Part shown: positions 1 to 6,380 of the stretch, piece by piece | Layout of the letters: every line of letters begins with the position of its first letter | How positions within the stretch are numbered: the stretch's first letter is position 1 | NCBI GenBank assembly: GCA_910587725.1 | Contig: CAJUNG010000032.1 | Coordinates: 1 to 19,813 of the forward strand | DNA: 19,813 nt | Direction: 5' to 3' | Origin: an uncultured Bacilli bacterium | GTDB lineage: Bacteria > Bacillota_I > Bacilli_A > RF39 > UBA660 | Made by a program: the position numbers and the translations under genes | Notes under the pieces: generated by a model | The model's database searches: none | The model's input: only the letters and a program-made list of their open reading frames with translations | Told to the model about the DNA's origin: nothing

Positions 1-49
1 ACTTAGTATACCATTACTAAAGTTTTTTGTGTCTATATTTCTATACTAA

Positions 50-673
50 CACCATGATAATTCAAAAGAAGAAATAAAAGCCACTATTGAGGGCGATTAT
101 AGTTTTGATAATGAGGGAACATATAATTTAAAATATGTTGCAATAGATAGTAGTAACAACAAAAAAGAAGAAGAATTTACTTTAAAAGTAAATAAGAAAT
201 CTACTACATCAAATAATAATAACAAACCACAAACAAATAATAATTCTAATAAAAATAATAACAATAACAATACATCTAATAATAAACAAGATACACCAAC
301 TAATAATATAGACCCTAAACAATGTGATACTCTTTATTATAAATATGTTAATTTATATAAAAATAAATTTACTACAAAACAAGAAAGTTTTAGTCCAGAA
401 CAATATGTAACTATTAGAACTGCAAATTATCCTTATAAATGGCATTATGAATGGTGGTTGCCAACAAAAAAATGGATAGTAGTAAGCGATGCTAACTTCC
501 CTGTGCAAAATGGAGTTGAAAAAATGTTCCCCGCACCATCAAGAGATGGAAAGGAAATATCATACGAAGAAAATGGCACAACTTATTATACAGGAGAAAA
601 AACCCAAACTTATCAAGCCTATGGTTATTCTATTGCAGTCCATATACCCGGAGTTTGTACTTTTACTGGTTAA
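50..673 (+). pseudogene. 5'-truncated Ig-like (DUF5011-type) surface protein
   Basis: An open frame runs from just after an in-frame stop (TAA at 47-49) to the TAA at 671-673, with no credible start codon or ribosome site at its beginning. The first ~45 codons match the end of the Ig-like domain of the next gene (DNSKEE through FTLKVNK). An Asn-rich low-complexity linker follows (about 200-300), then a C-terminal domain starting near CDTLYYK and rich in Trp and Tyr (HYEWW, KKWIVV). Signal peptide, membrane anchor and first Ig domain are missing, so I call it a fragment. It could be a silent cassette for the neighbouring gene. An internal ATG at 458 has no good ribosome site and would start mid-domain. 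The C-terminal domain is not recognised. Confidence 0.7.
56..195 (+). repeat. Direct repeat copy A (Ig-domain segment)
   Basis: This 140-bp stretch matches 1127-1266 with about seven mismatches, same phase and orientation. Similarity stops sharply on the left at about 56, where unrelated sequence replaces the rest of the Ig domain. It ends on the right at the domain boundary, after which the two genes encode different C-terminal domains. Confidence 0.9.
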
Positions 674-691
674 ATAAAAAGGAGTGAGAAA

Positions 692-1564
692 ATGAAGTTC
701 TTAGGTTTTGAAATAAGTAAAAAATTATTTATAGGAATTATAGCAAGTATAGTTATTGTAGGCGGTGGAGTTACAACGGGTGTTATCTTAATGAATAATA
801 AAGATAATCAAAAACAAGAGGAAAAACAAAAAGATACTATTTTATTGAAAGAAGATTTAAAGTTTGAAATCAATAGCGAAGTAAAATTATTATCATTAGT
901 TAGCAAAGATAATAAAGTAAAAATTTTAAGTGAAGACGATACAATAGATACATCTACTCTAGGGGAAAAAGAAATCACTATCAAATATGAAGTAGAAGAA
1001 AAAGAAGAAACAAAAATATTTAAAATAACTATTGAAGATACACAAGCCCCTACTATTGAGTATCAAAAAGAATTAAGCACAAATGTTGGAAGTAAAATAG
1101 ACCTATTAAAAGGTGTTAAAGTAAGCGACAATTCAAAAGAAGAAATAAAAGCCACTATTGAGGGCGATTATAGTTTTGATAATGAGGGAACATATAATCT
1201 AAAATATGTTGCAGTAGATAGCAGTAACAACAAGAAAGAAGAAGAATTTACTTTAAAGGTTAATAAACCTACTTGTAATAAAAAAAGTGGTAGTTGGAGT
1301 ACATCAAAGCCGAGTTCATTATGCGAATATACTACAAAAAAATTAGTATGGCGTTGGCAAGTAGTAGATTATGATAGCAATACCGATACTAATATTTATG
1401 GTTGGACGATAGATGTTAATTATAATGGTTTAGTAGGAAGTGCTTTACCAAGTCAAGTAAATAGTAGTTATGATGTTTACCCTTACTTATCTACCCAACC
1501 AAAAGAAAAATACAACGATAATCAAGACCACGAAAAAACAATAACAATTTATATTATTAAATAA
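692..1564 (+). CDS. Membrane-anchored surface protein with Ig-like domains
   Basis: Encodes 290 residues. An N-terminal membrane segment (about residues 12-33, with KK before it) serves as an uncleaved anchor or signal. Then come a charged linker, a first Ig-like beta-sandwich-type region (about 48-115) and a second one (about 116-192) with the DTQAPTI start and GTYNLKYVAVDSSNN end typical of DUF5011/bacterial surface Ig-like domains. The last ~95 residues form a separate Trp/Tyr-rich domain with two Cys (CNKK, SSLCEY), not recognised. A good ribosome site (AAGGAG) precedes the ATG, and the truncated paralogue ends 18 bases upstream. Likely exposed on the cell surface as element cargo (adhesion, exclusion or decoy); the specific role is unknown. 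A terminator follows. Confidence 0.85.
   Translation: MKFLGFEISKKLFIGIIASIVIVGGGVTTGVILMNNKDNQKQEEKQKDTILLKEDLKFEINSEVKLLSLVSKDNKVKILSEDDTIDTSTLGEKEITIKYEVEEKEETKIFKITIEDTQAPTIEYQKELSTNVGSKIDLLKGVKVSDNSKEEIKATIEGDYSFDNEGTYNLKYVAVDSSNNKKEEEFTLKVNKPTCNKKSGSWSTSKPSSLCEYTTKKLVWRWQVVDYDSNTDTNIYGWTIDVNYNGLVGSALPSQVNSSYDVYPYLSTQPKEKYNDNQDHEKTITIYIIK
1127..1266 (+). repeat. Direct repeat copy B (Ig-domain segment)
   Basis: Partner of the 56-195 copy, 1071 bp downstream, about 95% identical. Homologous recombination between the two would delete one C-terminal domain and swap the other onto an anchor-bearing gene. Confidence 0.9.
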
Positions 1565-1574
1565 TTAAAACAAG

Positions 1575-1620
1575 AAGTAGTATTTATAAATGTTTTAAAG
1601 ATGGATACTACTTTTATTTT
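1575..1620 (+). terminator. Intrinsic terminator after the Ig-like gene
   Basis: AAGTAGTAT (1575-1583) pairs perfectly with ATACTACTT (1605-1613), followed by TTATTTT. The 21-nt loop is longer than usual. Confidence 0.7.
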
Positions 1621-1643
1621 GCAGATAAAAAAGGAGTGTTTAT

Positions 1644-1853
1644 ATGAATAAAAATTTATTTAAAATTATGGCAATATTAGGTTATATAATAATTGTGTTA
1701 CTAGCCTTTACAATTCCCAAAGACCCATATATTATAATACCAAGTTATAGTTATATGAGTTTTGATAAACCACTATGGCTATGTATAATAATAGTCGGTT
1801 GGTTTTTCTATTCAATATTTTTAAGTGAATTTTATGATTTTTTAAATGATTAG
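1644..1853 (+). CDS. Small two-helix membrane protein
   Basis: Encodes 69 residues with two hydrophobic segments (about 8-24 and 43-62) separated by a short loop containing PKDPY, and an acidic tail (EFYDFLND). AAAGGAG lies eight bases before the ATG. It is flanked on both sides by intrinsic terminators, so it is probably its own short transcription unit. No family recognised; small membrane proteins of this kind are common accessory genes of integrative elements. Confidence 0.65.
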   Translation: MNKNLFKIMAILGYIIIVLLAFTIPKDPYIIIPSYSYMSFDKPLWLCIIIVGWFFYSIFLSEFYDFLND

Positions 1854-1854
1854 C

Positions 1855-1898
1855 AAAATAATTTTGGTATAAGTAATTATGATCCAAAATTATTTTTT
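1855..1898 (+). terminator. Strong intrinsic terminator
   Basis: A 13-bp perfect stem: AAAATAATTTTGG (1855-1867) pairs with CCAAAATTATTTT (1884-1896), with a 16-nt loop and further T residues. Because the stem itself is A/T-flanked it could act on both strands. Confidence 0.8.
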
Positions 1899-1927
1899 GT
1901 TTGAGTCTATATTACATTGGTTAAAAA

Positions 1928-1936
1928 TGGTATAAT
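1928..1936 (+). promoter_or_regulatory. Extended -10 promoter for the 1958 gene
   Basis: TGG followed by TATAAT (1931-1936) is a perfect extended -10 element. No good -35 is visible at normal spacing. It lies 22 bases upstream of the ATG at 1958, with AAAGGA as ribosome site. Confidence 0.6.
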
Positions 1937-1957
1937 TGTAATGAAAGGACGGGCTTT

Positions 1958-2386
1958 ATGGTTAATGAAATAAAAAATCAAGATAGTATTAAAGTTGGCG
2001 ATATTTTTTATACTGATAGGCATTGTGGCGTAAAAGGACATTGCATACAATTTTTTCAAGTTGTTGATTTAAAAGAAAATAACCAAGTTATATTAAGAGA
2101 AATCGAACTAAAACTTGACTCACATAACGAAGAAAATAGAGCATTGGTTATTCCATCTAAAAATCAATTTAAAGATGGTAGCACCTTTATAGAAGATAAT
2201 AACATTGGAATAGTAAAATCAATAGAATTTGATAATAGTAAAGATAATGACACGCCTTATATAGTTATGTCCCCTCTTACTTCTAAAAATAAAGAGCCTA
2301 TAAGTATCAATGCTTATTTATGGGACGGACAACCAAAATGTCATTATAACGATTTATTCGAGTATCTGAATGAAAAAGTAATCTAA
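1958..2386 (+). CDS. Accessory protein of the GDIFY/FQVV/REI type
   Basis: Encodes 142 residues, soluble, with no membrane segment. The order GDIFYTDR, FFQVVDL, LREIELK and, near the C-terminus, AYLWDGQPK resembles, from memory, a family of small uncharacterised proteins encoded on conjugative and mobilizable elements of gut Firmicutes. No catalytic motif can be assigned. It is preceded by its own extended -10 promoter and followed after 23 bases by the 2410 gene, so the two are probably cotranscribed. Function unknown; family assignment is moderate. Confidence 0.6.
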   Translation: MVNEIKNQDSIKVGDIFYTDRHCGVKGHCIQFFQVVDLKENNQVILREIELKLDSHNEENRALVIPSKNQFKDGSTFIEDNNIGIVKSIEFDNSKDNDTPYIVMSPLTSKNKEPISINAYLWDGQPKCHYNDLFEYLNEKVI

Positions 2387-2409
2387 TTTTATGAAAGGAA
2401 ATATATTTT

Positions 2410-3069
2410 ATGGAAAAAGGCAAACAAAGAATAAATGCTAGACAAAAAAGGTTATTGATTTTAGAAAAGCAAGATAAAATTAAAGAAAAATGGGACGAAA
2501 AAATAAAAGATATTTTAAAAGATGTTCCACCACTTACACAAAATGAATTGACAAAAAAGGCATATAAACCAGCACTTCGCAAAGCCTTATATACTATAAA
2601 AGAAGAAGATTATTTAAAAAATAAGTTAAATACTGAAGAACAATGGATAAATAACTATTTTATAAATTTTCATACTTCAAAGAAAATAAATTATGAATTT
2701 TTTGACGCGTTAGAAAAATTATTATTTGAAAGAGGAATCACACAAGAATTATACATGGAAAAAATGATGTGCGAGAGGATGTCTTATTGGCGATTTACAC
2801 ATACTATTCCTAGTTTAGAAAAACTAACGGCTTTTTGTATAGTGTTTGATATAGATATACAAAATCTTAGTTCACTACTTCTTAAACTTGGGGTAACTTT
2901 TAAATTAACTGACCCCGTACATTATGCTTATTATAAACTAGTAGAAGATTACAAAGGGCATAGTATTTATGAGTGTAACTTACTATTAAAACAAATAGGC
3001 ATACCAAATGAATATTTATTACCCGACCCTTTAGCACAAAAGAAACCCAAAAAAACCACTAAAAATTAA
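2410..3069 (+). CDS. Putative helix-turn-helix (Xre-like) regulator
   Basis: Encodes 219 residues. The first ~70 are highly charged and probably helical. Residues about 95-155 look like a divergent Xre-type helix-turn-helix fold (LEKLLFERGITQELYM, then YWRFTHTIPSLEKLTAFCIVFDIDI). The C-terminal part (KGHSIYECNLLLKQIGIP) and the Lys-rich tail are not recognised. GAAAGGA precedes the ATG. It lies upstream of the replication module, and control of that module is a reasonable inference but is not shown. The helix-turn-helix call rests on spacing of hydrophobic residues, not a clear motif. Confidence 0.5.
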   Translation: MEKGKQRINARQKRLLILEKQDKIKEKWDEKIKDILKDVPPLTQNELTKKAYKPALRKALYTIKEEDYLKNKLNTEEQWINNYFINFHTSKKINYEFFDALEKLLFERGITQELYMEKMMCERMSYWRFTHTIPSLEKLTAFCIVFDIDIQNLSSLLLKLGVTFKLTDPVHYAYYKLVEDYKGHSIYECNLLLKQIGIPNEYLLPDPLAQKKPKKTTKN

Positions 3070-3105
3070 AAAAATTTATTTTTTTTTAAATTTAATGTAT
3101 CACAC

Positions 3106-3133
3106 TTGCGTTACATCGAATAACCTTTATATT
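3106..3133 (+). promoter_or_regulatory. Candidate promoter of the replication operon
   Basis: TTGCGT (3106-3111) and TATATT (3128-3133) are separated by 16 bases, a plausible sigma-A arrangement. Predicted start is near 3140, only about 20 bases before a terminator hairpin. Confidence 0.45.
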
Positions 3134-3161
3134 AAAGCCTTTATATAATTTTACTTTTTAT

Positions 3162-3187
3162 AGTCTATTGAAAAATAGGCTTTTTTT
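3162..3187 (+). terminator. Intrinsic terminator or attenuator 1
   Basis: AGTCTATT (3162-3169), tetraloop GAAA, AATAGGCT (3174-3181), then a run of seven T residues. The stem has one G-T pair. It either ends transcription from the 2410 gene or attenuates the promoter just upstream. Confidence 0.8.
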
Positions 3188-3199
3188 GTGTTTTTTTTG

Positions 3200-3220
3200 T
3201 AACACATGGTGTTATTTTTT
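3200..3220 (+). terminator. Intrinsic terminator or attenuator 2
   Basis: TAACAC (3200-3205), loop ATG, GTGTTA (3209-3214), then TTTTTT. It follows terminator 1 by 13 bases, so the pair is in tandem. Confidence 0.6.
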
Positions 3221-3248
3221 ATAGCCTTTTTGCATGATAAACTGGGCT

Positions 3249-3279
3249 TGTAATTTGAAAGGCGCCAACTAAAATTACA
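3249..3279. promoter_or_regulatory. Inverted repeat in the leader of the 3313 gene
   Basis: TGTAATTT (3249-3256) and AAATTACA (3272-3279) form an 8-bp inverted repeat around a 15-base centre containing the palindrome GGCGCC. It lies 20 bases upstream of the ribosome site of the next gene. Possible operator or RNA hairpin. Confidence 0.4.
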
Positions 3280-3312
3280 CACAAAATCTAACGAAAGGAG
3301 AAAATTAAGGTC

Positions 3313-3600
3313 ATGAAAATTATAGGTATTGAAGAAAGAATTGGCGTGTATGAAGATAAGCCATTTCATAATGTTAATTTTCATTGTGCGGAAGAGTTTA
3401 ACAACGATAAAAGCGAAGGACTTAAGGTTTCAGTAGTTAAAGTAAGATATGATGTCTTAACCAAAACTTTTGGGAAAGAATTAACTACATCAGAAATTAA
3501 AAGTCTTGTAGGTAAATATATAGAAGAATTCCTATACGATAGATATAGAAATGTTAGTTATGTTGAATTTGCTGACTCTACCGAAACAAGCAAAAAATAA
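3313..3600 (+). CDS. Small protein preceding the origin and rep
   Basis: Encodes 95 residues, soluble. GAAAGGAG lies about 10 bases upstream of the ATG. Features are a beta-rich N-terminal half (DKPFHNVNFHCAEE, LKVSVVKVRYDVL), a helix (SEIKSLVGKYIEEFLYDRYR) and an acidic/polar tail. I do not recognise the family. Its place directly before the origin and rep recalls the small accessory genes near the relaxase in Tn916-like elements and the ssDNA-binding proteins beside Rep in rolling-circle replicons, but this is positional inference only. Control of rep or helping Rep at the origin are possible roles. Confidence 0.65.
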   Translation: MKIIGIEERIGVYEDKPFHNVNFHCAEEFNNDKSEGLKVSVVKVRYDVLTKTFGKELTTSEIKSLVGKYIEEFLYDRYRNVSYVEFADSTETSKK

Positions 3601-3604
3601 GTTA

Positions 3605-3666
3605 CTTATTGACTTATTGACTATCGATTTGTTACATCTTGCTATTGTTTTAAATAGTAGCAAGAT
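3605..3666. repeat. Tandem 8-mer and inverted repeat before the origin
   Basis: CTTATTGA is repeated twice head to tail (3605-3612, 3613-3620). ATCTTGCTA (3636-3644) then pairs with TAGCAAGAT (3658-3666) around a 13-base loop. No T-run follows, so it is not a standard terminator. Both lie in the 95 bases before the iterons and could bind Rep or a regulator. Confidence 0.45.
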
Positions 3667-3695
3667 TAACATTAAGGTAAATTTATAAAAATTAT

Positions 3696-3716
3696 TGCTA
3701 CATGCTACATGCTACA
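3696..3716. repeat. Three tandem iterons (TGCTACA)x3
   Basis: TGCTACA occurs at 3696-3702, 3703-3709 and 3710-3716 with no spacer. On the minus strand they read TGTAGCA and lie directly 3' of the origin hairpin, overlapping its base by two bases. This is the placement of Rep-binding iterons in circoviruses. Confidence 0.85.
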
Positions 3717-3744
3717 TATAAGGGGTAATACTAGCCCTTATATG
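3715..3744 (-). other. CRESS-type rolling-circle origin: hairpin with nonanucleotide TAGTATTAC
   Basis: A perfect 10-bp stem, CATATAAGGG (3715-3724) with CCCTTATATG (3735-3744), encloses a 10-nt loop (3725-3734). On the minus strand the loop reads C followed by TAGTATTAC, matching the conserved NANTATTAC nonanucleotide nicked by Rep of circular ssDNA viruses. By analogy the nick would fall between the T opposite 3727 and the A opposite 3726. Iterons abut it and a CRESS-type Rep gene starts 127 bases away, on the opposite strand to the nonanucleotide. Confidence 0.85.
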
Positions 3745-3778
3745 GTGGGGGCTTAAGTGGCTACGCCACTCGCCCCAC
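3745..3778. other. GC-rich double hairpin abutting the origin (candidate oriT or single-strand origin)
   Basis: Starting at the base after the origin hairpin, GTGGGG (3745-3750) pairs with CCCCAC (3773-3778). Inside it AGTGGC (3756-3761) pairs with GCCACT (3765-3770) around loop TAC. It is far richer in G+C than its surroundings. A function as oriT or lagging-strand start is inferred from position and structure only. Confidence 0.5.
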
Positions 3779-3870
3779 TCATGGGCGTGTATTAACTAGT
3801 ATATGTATTAGCGCATTAGTTCTTTGAAAATTTAATAATAATCTAAACTTTTAAAAATAGGAGTGATAAC

Positions 3871-4881
3871 ATGGCAGATAATAGCCAAAGTCGTAAATGG
3901 GCTTTAACGATTAACAACCCATTAGAACATGGCTTTACGGATGAAGTAATAAAAGCAACTTTGCAAAAATTCGCTCTTGACTACTATTGTATGTGTAAGG
4001 AAATCGGAAACGAAACCCAAACACTTCATATTCATATCTTTATTTATTCAAAATCGCCGATTCGCTTTACAACGATACAGAGTCGCTTTAATAAAATAGC
4101 CCATATAGAAAAAGCCTACGGGACTATACAAGATAATATTGATTATGTGAAGAAAACGGGTAAGTTTGAAAATACTGACAAAGCCGAAACATCTATTGAG
4201 GGCAGTTTTGAAGAGTACGGGACGATACCATCGGAATTACAAGAAAAAGACCCCGTTTTAGGGCAATTATTGGAAGATATTAAAGATGGTAAGTCAAACA
4301 TCGAAATTATAGAAAACAACCCACAATGGGCTTTAAAAATACGAGATATAGACTTGATAAGAGAAACTTATCTTGCAGACAAGTACATGAAAGAAAATCG
4401 CGACATTATAGTAACCTATGTTTATGGTAAAACGGGAGTCGGTAAGACACGCGATATATACCAAAGACATGGCGCTAAAAATATATGTCGTATCACGAAT
4501 TATACAAGTAGTAGAGGTGTGAATTTTGACTCATATAAAAGTACTATGAATACCCTAGTTTTTGAGGAATTTCATAGTCAAATACCCATCGGCGATATGC
4601 TTAACTATACCGATATATACCCTCTTATGCTACCCGCGAGATATAGCGACAAAGTGGCTTGTTACACTTATGTCTATATAACTTCAAATGTTCCACTAGA
4701 GGAGCAATATTATGACTTACGAAGTATTTTAAAGTATAGAGCAGTTTGGGACGCATTTTTGCGTAGAATTCATAACATAATTGAGTACAAAAGTGATGGC
4801 TCAATTATAGTACATAAAATGACTAAAAAATTGGAGGAATTAGAAAATGAAGAAGATAAAACAAGTAATGAAGAAAATTAA
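3871..4881 (+). CDS. CRESS-DNA-virus-like Rep: HUH endonuclease + superfamily 3 helicase
   Basis: Encodes 336 residues; ribosome site AGGAGTG before the ATG. The N-terminal endonuclease domain has the three rolling-circle motifs: motif I RKWALTINNP (8-17), motif II HIH (53-55), motif III DYVKK with catalytic Tyr92. The helicase domain has Walker A GKTGVGKT (186-193), Walker B LVFEEF (229-234) and motif C YITSN (269-273). This order and length match Rep of circoviruses and relatives (Viral_Rep plus RNA_helicase domains) and the related Reps of bacterial plasmids and integrated elements. It should nick the excised circle at the 3715-3744 hairpin and unwind it for rolling-circle replication. It occupies the place held by the MobT-type relaxase in Tn916, so it may also act in mobilization (inference). 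Its end overlaps the translocase gene. Confidence 0.9.
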   Translation: MADNSQSRKWALTINNPLEHGFTDEVIKATLQKFALDYYCMCKEIGNETQTLHIHIFIYSKSPIRFTTIQSRFNKIAHIEKAYGTIQDNIDYVKKTGKFENTDKAETSIEGSFEEYGTIPSELQEKDPVLGQLLEDIKDGKSNIEIIENNPQWALKIRDIDLIRETYLADKYMKENRDIIVTYVYGKTGVGKTRDIYQRHGAKNICRITNYTSSRGVNFDSYKSTMNTLVFEEFHSQIPIGDMLNYTDIYPLMLPARYSDKVACYTYVYITSNVPLEEQYYDLRSILKYRAVWDAFLRRIHNIIEYKSDGSIIVHKMTKKLEELENEEDKTSNEEN

Positions 4882-6064
4882 TATTATAAAAGTTTTAATT
4901 GTAGAATTATATCTAGTAGTAGCACAATTAATATGGCACTCAAGAGGCTATGTAATAGATTACATGGTTTCAAAAGCCACAACCGAATTACAAATAAAAA
5001 TGATAAATGCAGTAGTAAATATTGGACTTGCACTACTTTTAACGCTAATCTTAATAGCACTAATAATAACTTTAAAAAGACATAAAAAAGGAATTAAAAA
5101 TGAAGAAAAAAGCATGAAAGATGTAGGCTTAAAAAATGATAATGACGAATATATCAAATGCAAGAGAACTTTAGATGGACTAGAAGTTAATCAAAAAATT
5201 TATGAGTTAGACGCTAAACATATTCCACTTGAAATAATGAGAACGAAACAACCCTATTTGGAGTCTATATATAATATTAAGATAGATTATATGGAATATG
5301 GTAAAACAACCGAAACTATAAATGTATATTGCACACCTAGAAAATTACTTAAACCTACTTTATTTGAGGTAAATATAAATGACCACTTCCTAGACGACTT
5401 CTTGTCGGCACTAGTAGTCGGATCTACGGGAAGTGGTAAAACCTACTTCGGACATCAATTATTAGGCAAAATAGTACTAAATAAATATCATAATAAGGAA
5501 GATGTAGAAGTATTTATATGTGATAGAAAAAACGAAGATTATATACAATTTAAAAATTGTCCTAATTATTATGGTATTAACGCAATAGATGGCATTAGAA
5601 AAGTACATGAAATTTTTACTGAAAGATTAAACAATGACGAAAGTAACGAGAAGAAAAAAACTATTATATGTTTAATAGAAGAATACGCACTTTTGTTAAA
5701 TTCGTTATCTTTAGACAAAAAAACACAAGAGGAAATAAAAGGTAAAGTGGCAGATTTAATGTTTGCAGGTCGTAGCAAAAAAATTATTACAATAGTAAGT
5801 CTACAAAGAGCAGACGCAGAATACTTCCCACGAGGAGCAAAAGAACAATTCAAAAATATAATCATGATGGGAAATATATCTAAAATACAACTTGATATGT
5901 TATTAGACGAGGAACACAAGAAACAAGTTACGGAAAATAACCCACAAGGTTATGGTTATTTATATGAATACGGAAATAGAAAATTGACGCGTATTAAAGT
6001 GGCTGAAATTTCACAAGAAAAACTAGACGCACTTGATACATTTATAAGTCGTAGGATGGGATAA
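4847..6064 (+). CDS. FtsK/TcpA-like DNA translocase (coupling protein)
   Basis: Encodes 405 residues, beginning 35 bases inside rep in another frame; GGAGG lies about 10 bases upstream of the ATG, so translation is probably coupled. Two N-terminal membrane helices (about 12-30 and 53-76) anchor a cytoplasmic ATPase with Walker A GSTGSGKT (192-199), DRKNEDYIQF (226-235, the FtsK-type D-x-K region), Walker B-like TIICLIEEY (272-280), and GRSKKIITIVSLQR (308-321) near the sensor region. The family pumps dsDNA or ssDNA through hexameric rings. In Tn916 and ICEBs1 the homologue (Orf21, ConQ) links the relaxase-DNA complex to the secretion channel. Here it probably delivers Rep-processed DNA, perhaps to a channel of another element. 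At 405 aa it resembles the shorter Orf21-type members. A Zot-like phage ATPase is less likely given two helices and FtsK-type motifs. Confidence 0.85.
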   Translation: MKKIKQVMKKINIIKVLIVELYLVVAQLIWHSRGYVIDYMVSKATTELQIKMINAVVNIGLALLLTLILIALIITLKRHKKGIKNEEKSMKDVGLKNDNDEYIKCKRTLDGLEVNQKIYELDAKHIPLEIMRTKQPYLESIYNIKIDYMEYGKTTETINVYCTPRKLLKPTLFEVNINDHFLDDFLSALVVGSTGSGKTYFGHQLLGKIVLNKYHNKEDVEVFICDRKNEDYIQFKNCPNYYGINAIDGIRKVHEIFTERLNNDESNEKKKTIICLIEEYALLLNSLSLDKKTQEEIKGKVADLMFAGRSKKIITIVSLQRADAEYFPRGAKEQFKNIIMMGNISKIQLDMLLDEEHKKQVTENNPQGYGYLYEYGNRKLTRIKVAEISQEKLDALDTFISRRMG

Positions 6065-6066
6065 TC

Positions 6067-6303
6067 TTGGAAAAAATAAATTATCAAGAACAATATATAA
6101 TAAATAATGTAGGTGTTCCTATAAGTGAAAAATATACTCTAACTATTGAGGAAGCGTCAAAGTATTTCCGTATTGGCGAAAATAAACTTCGTAAACTAGC
6201 AGAAGAAAACCTAAACGCAAGTTGGGTTTTAATGAACGGCAACCGAATTCAAATAAAAAGAAAACAATTTGAAAAAATTATTGATACTTTAAATGTAATT
6301 TAA
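6067..6303 (+). CDS. xis: Tn916-type excisionase
   Basis: Encodes 78 residues from a TTG start, with AGGATGGG upstream inside the end of the translocase gene. The core from KYTLTIEEASKYFRIGENK onward is, as I recall the Tn916 Xis sequence, almost identical to it, including ASWVLMNGNRIQIKRKQ and the IIDTL end. The ~10 extra N-terminal residues depend on the start; no ATG or GTG start fits better. Xis is a small winged-helix DNA-bending protein that binds the ends of the element and steers Int toward excision. It lies two bases after the translocase gene and is followed by a hairpin and the int promoter. Confidence 0.93.
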   Translation: MEKINYQEQYIINNVGVPISEKYTLTIEEASKYFRIGENKLRKLAEENLNASWVLMNGNRIQIKRKQFEKIIDTLNVI

Positions 6304-6311
6304 TGAAAATC

Positions 6312-6352
6312 GAGCCTTATATGTGATATAATGTTATTGCATATCAAGGCTC
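6312..6352 (+). promoter_or_regulatory. Hairpin enclosing an extended -10 promoter, between xis and int
   Basis: GAGCCTTATATG (6312-6323) pairs with CATAT (6340-6344) and AAGGCTC (6346-6352), with one bulged C. The loop contains TGATATAAT (6324-6332), an exact extended -10 element that would drive int. The hairpin plus following TTTCTATT could also end transcripts from xis. Confidence 0.65.
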
Positions 6353-6380
6353 TTTCTATTATTGAAAGGAGCAAAAAAAT

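Noticed and set aside
26..40. Similarity of this segment to about 1893-1914 (TTTTTTGT and GTCTATATT in both).
   Set aside because: Short, gapped and in very AT-rich sequence; could be chance.
458..673. A separate 71-aa gene starting at the ATG at 458.
   Set aside because: The frame is open further upstream and encodes Ig-domain and linker residues, so this ATG is internal to a longer truncated protein and lacks a ribosome site.
3134..3184. Antiterminator pairing of AAAGCCT (3134-3140) with the 3' arm of terminator 1.
   Set aside because: If the 3106-3133 promoter is used, transcription starts at about 3140, so the upstream arm would not be in the RNA.
3696..3716. CRISPR-like short tandem repeats.
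   Set aside because: Seven-bp units with no spacers; they fit replication iterons.
4847..6064. Filamentous-phage Zot-like morphogenesis ATPase, which with a rolling-circle Rep would suggest an inovirus-like prophage.
   Set aside because: Two N-terminal helices and FtsK-type motifs fit a TcpA/Orf21 translocase better, and no coat or adsorption protein genes are visible next to it.
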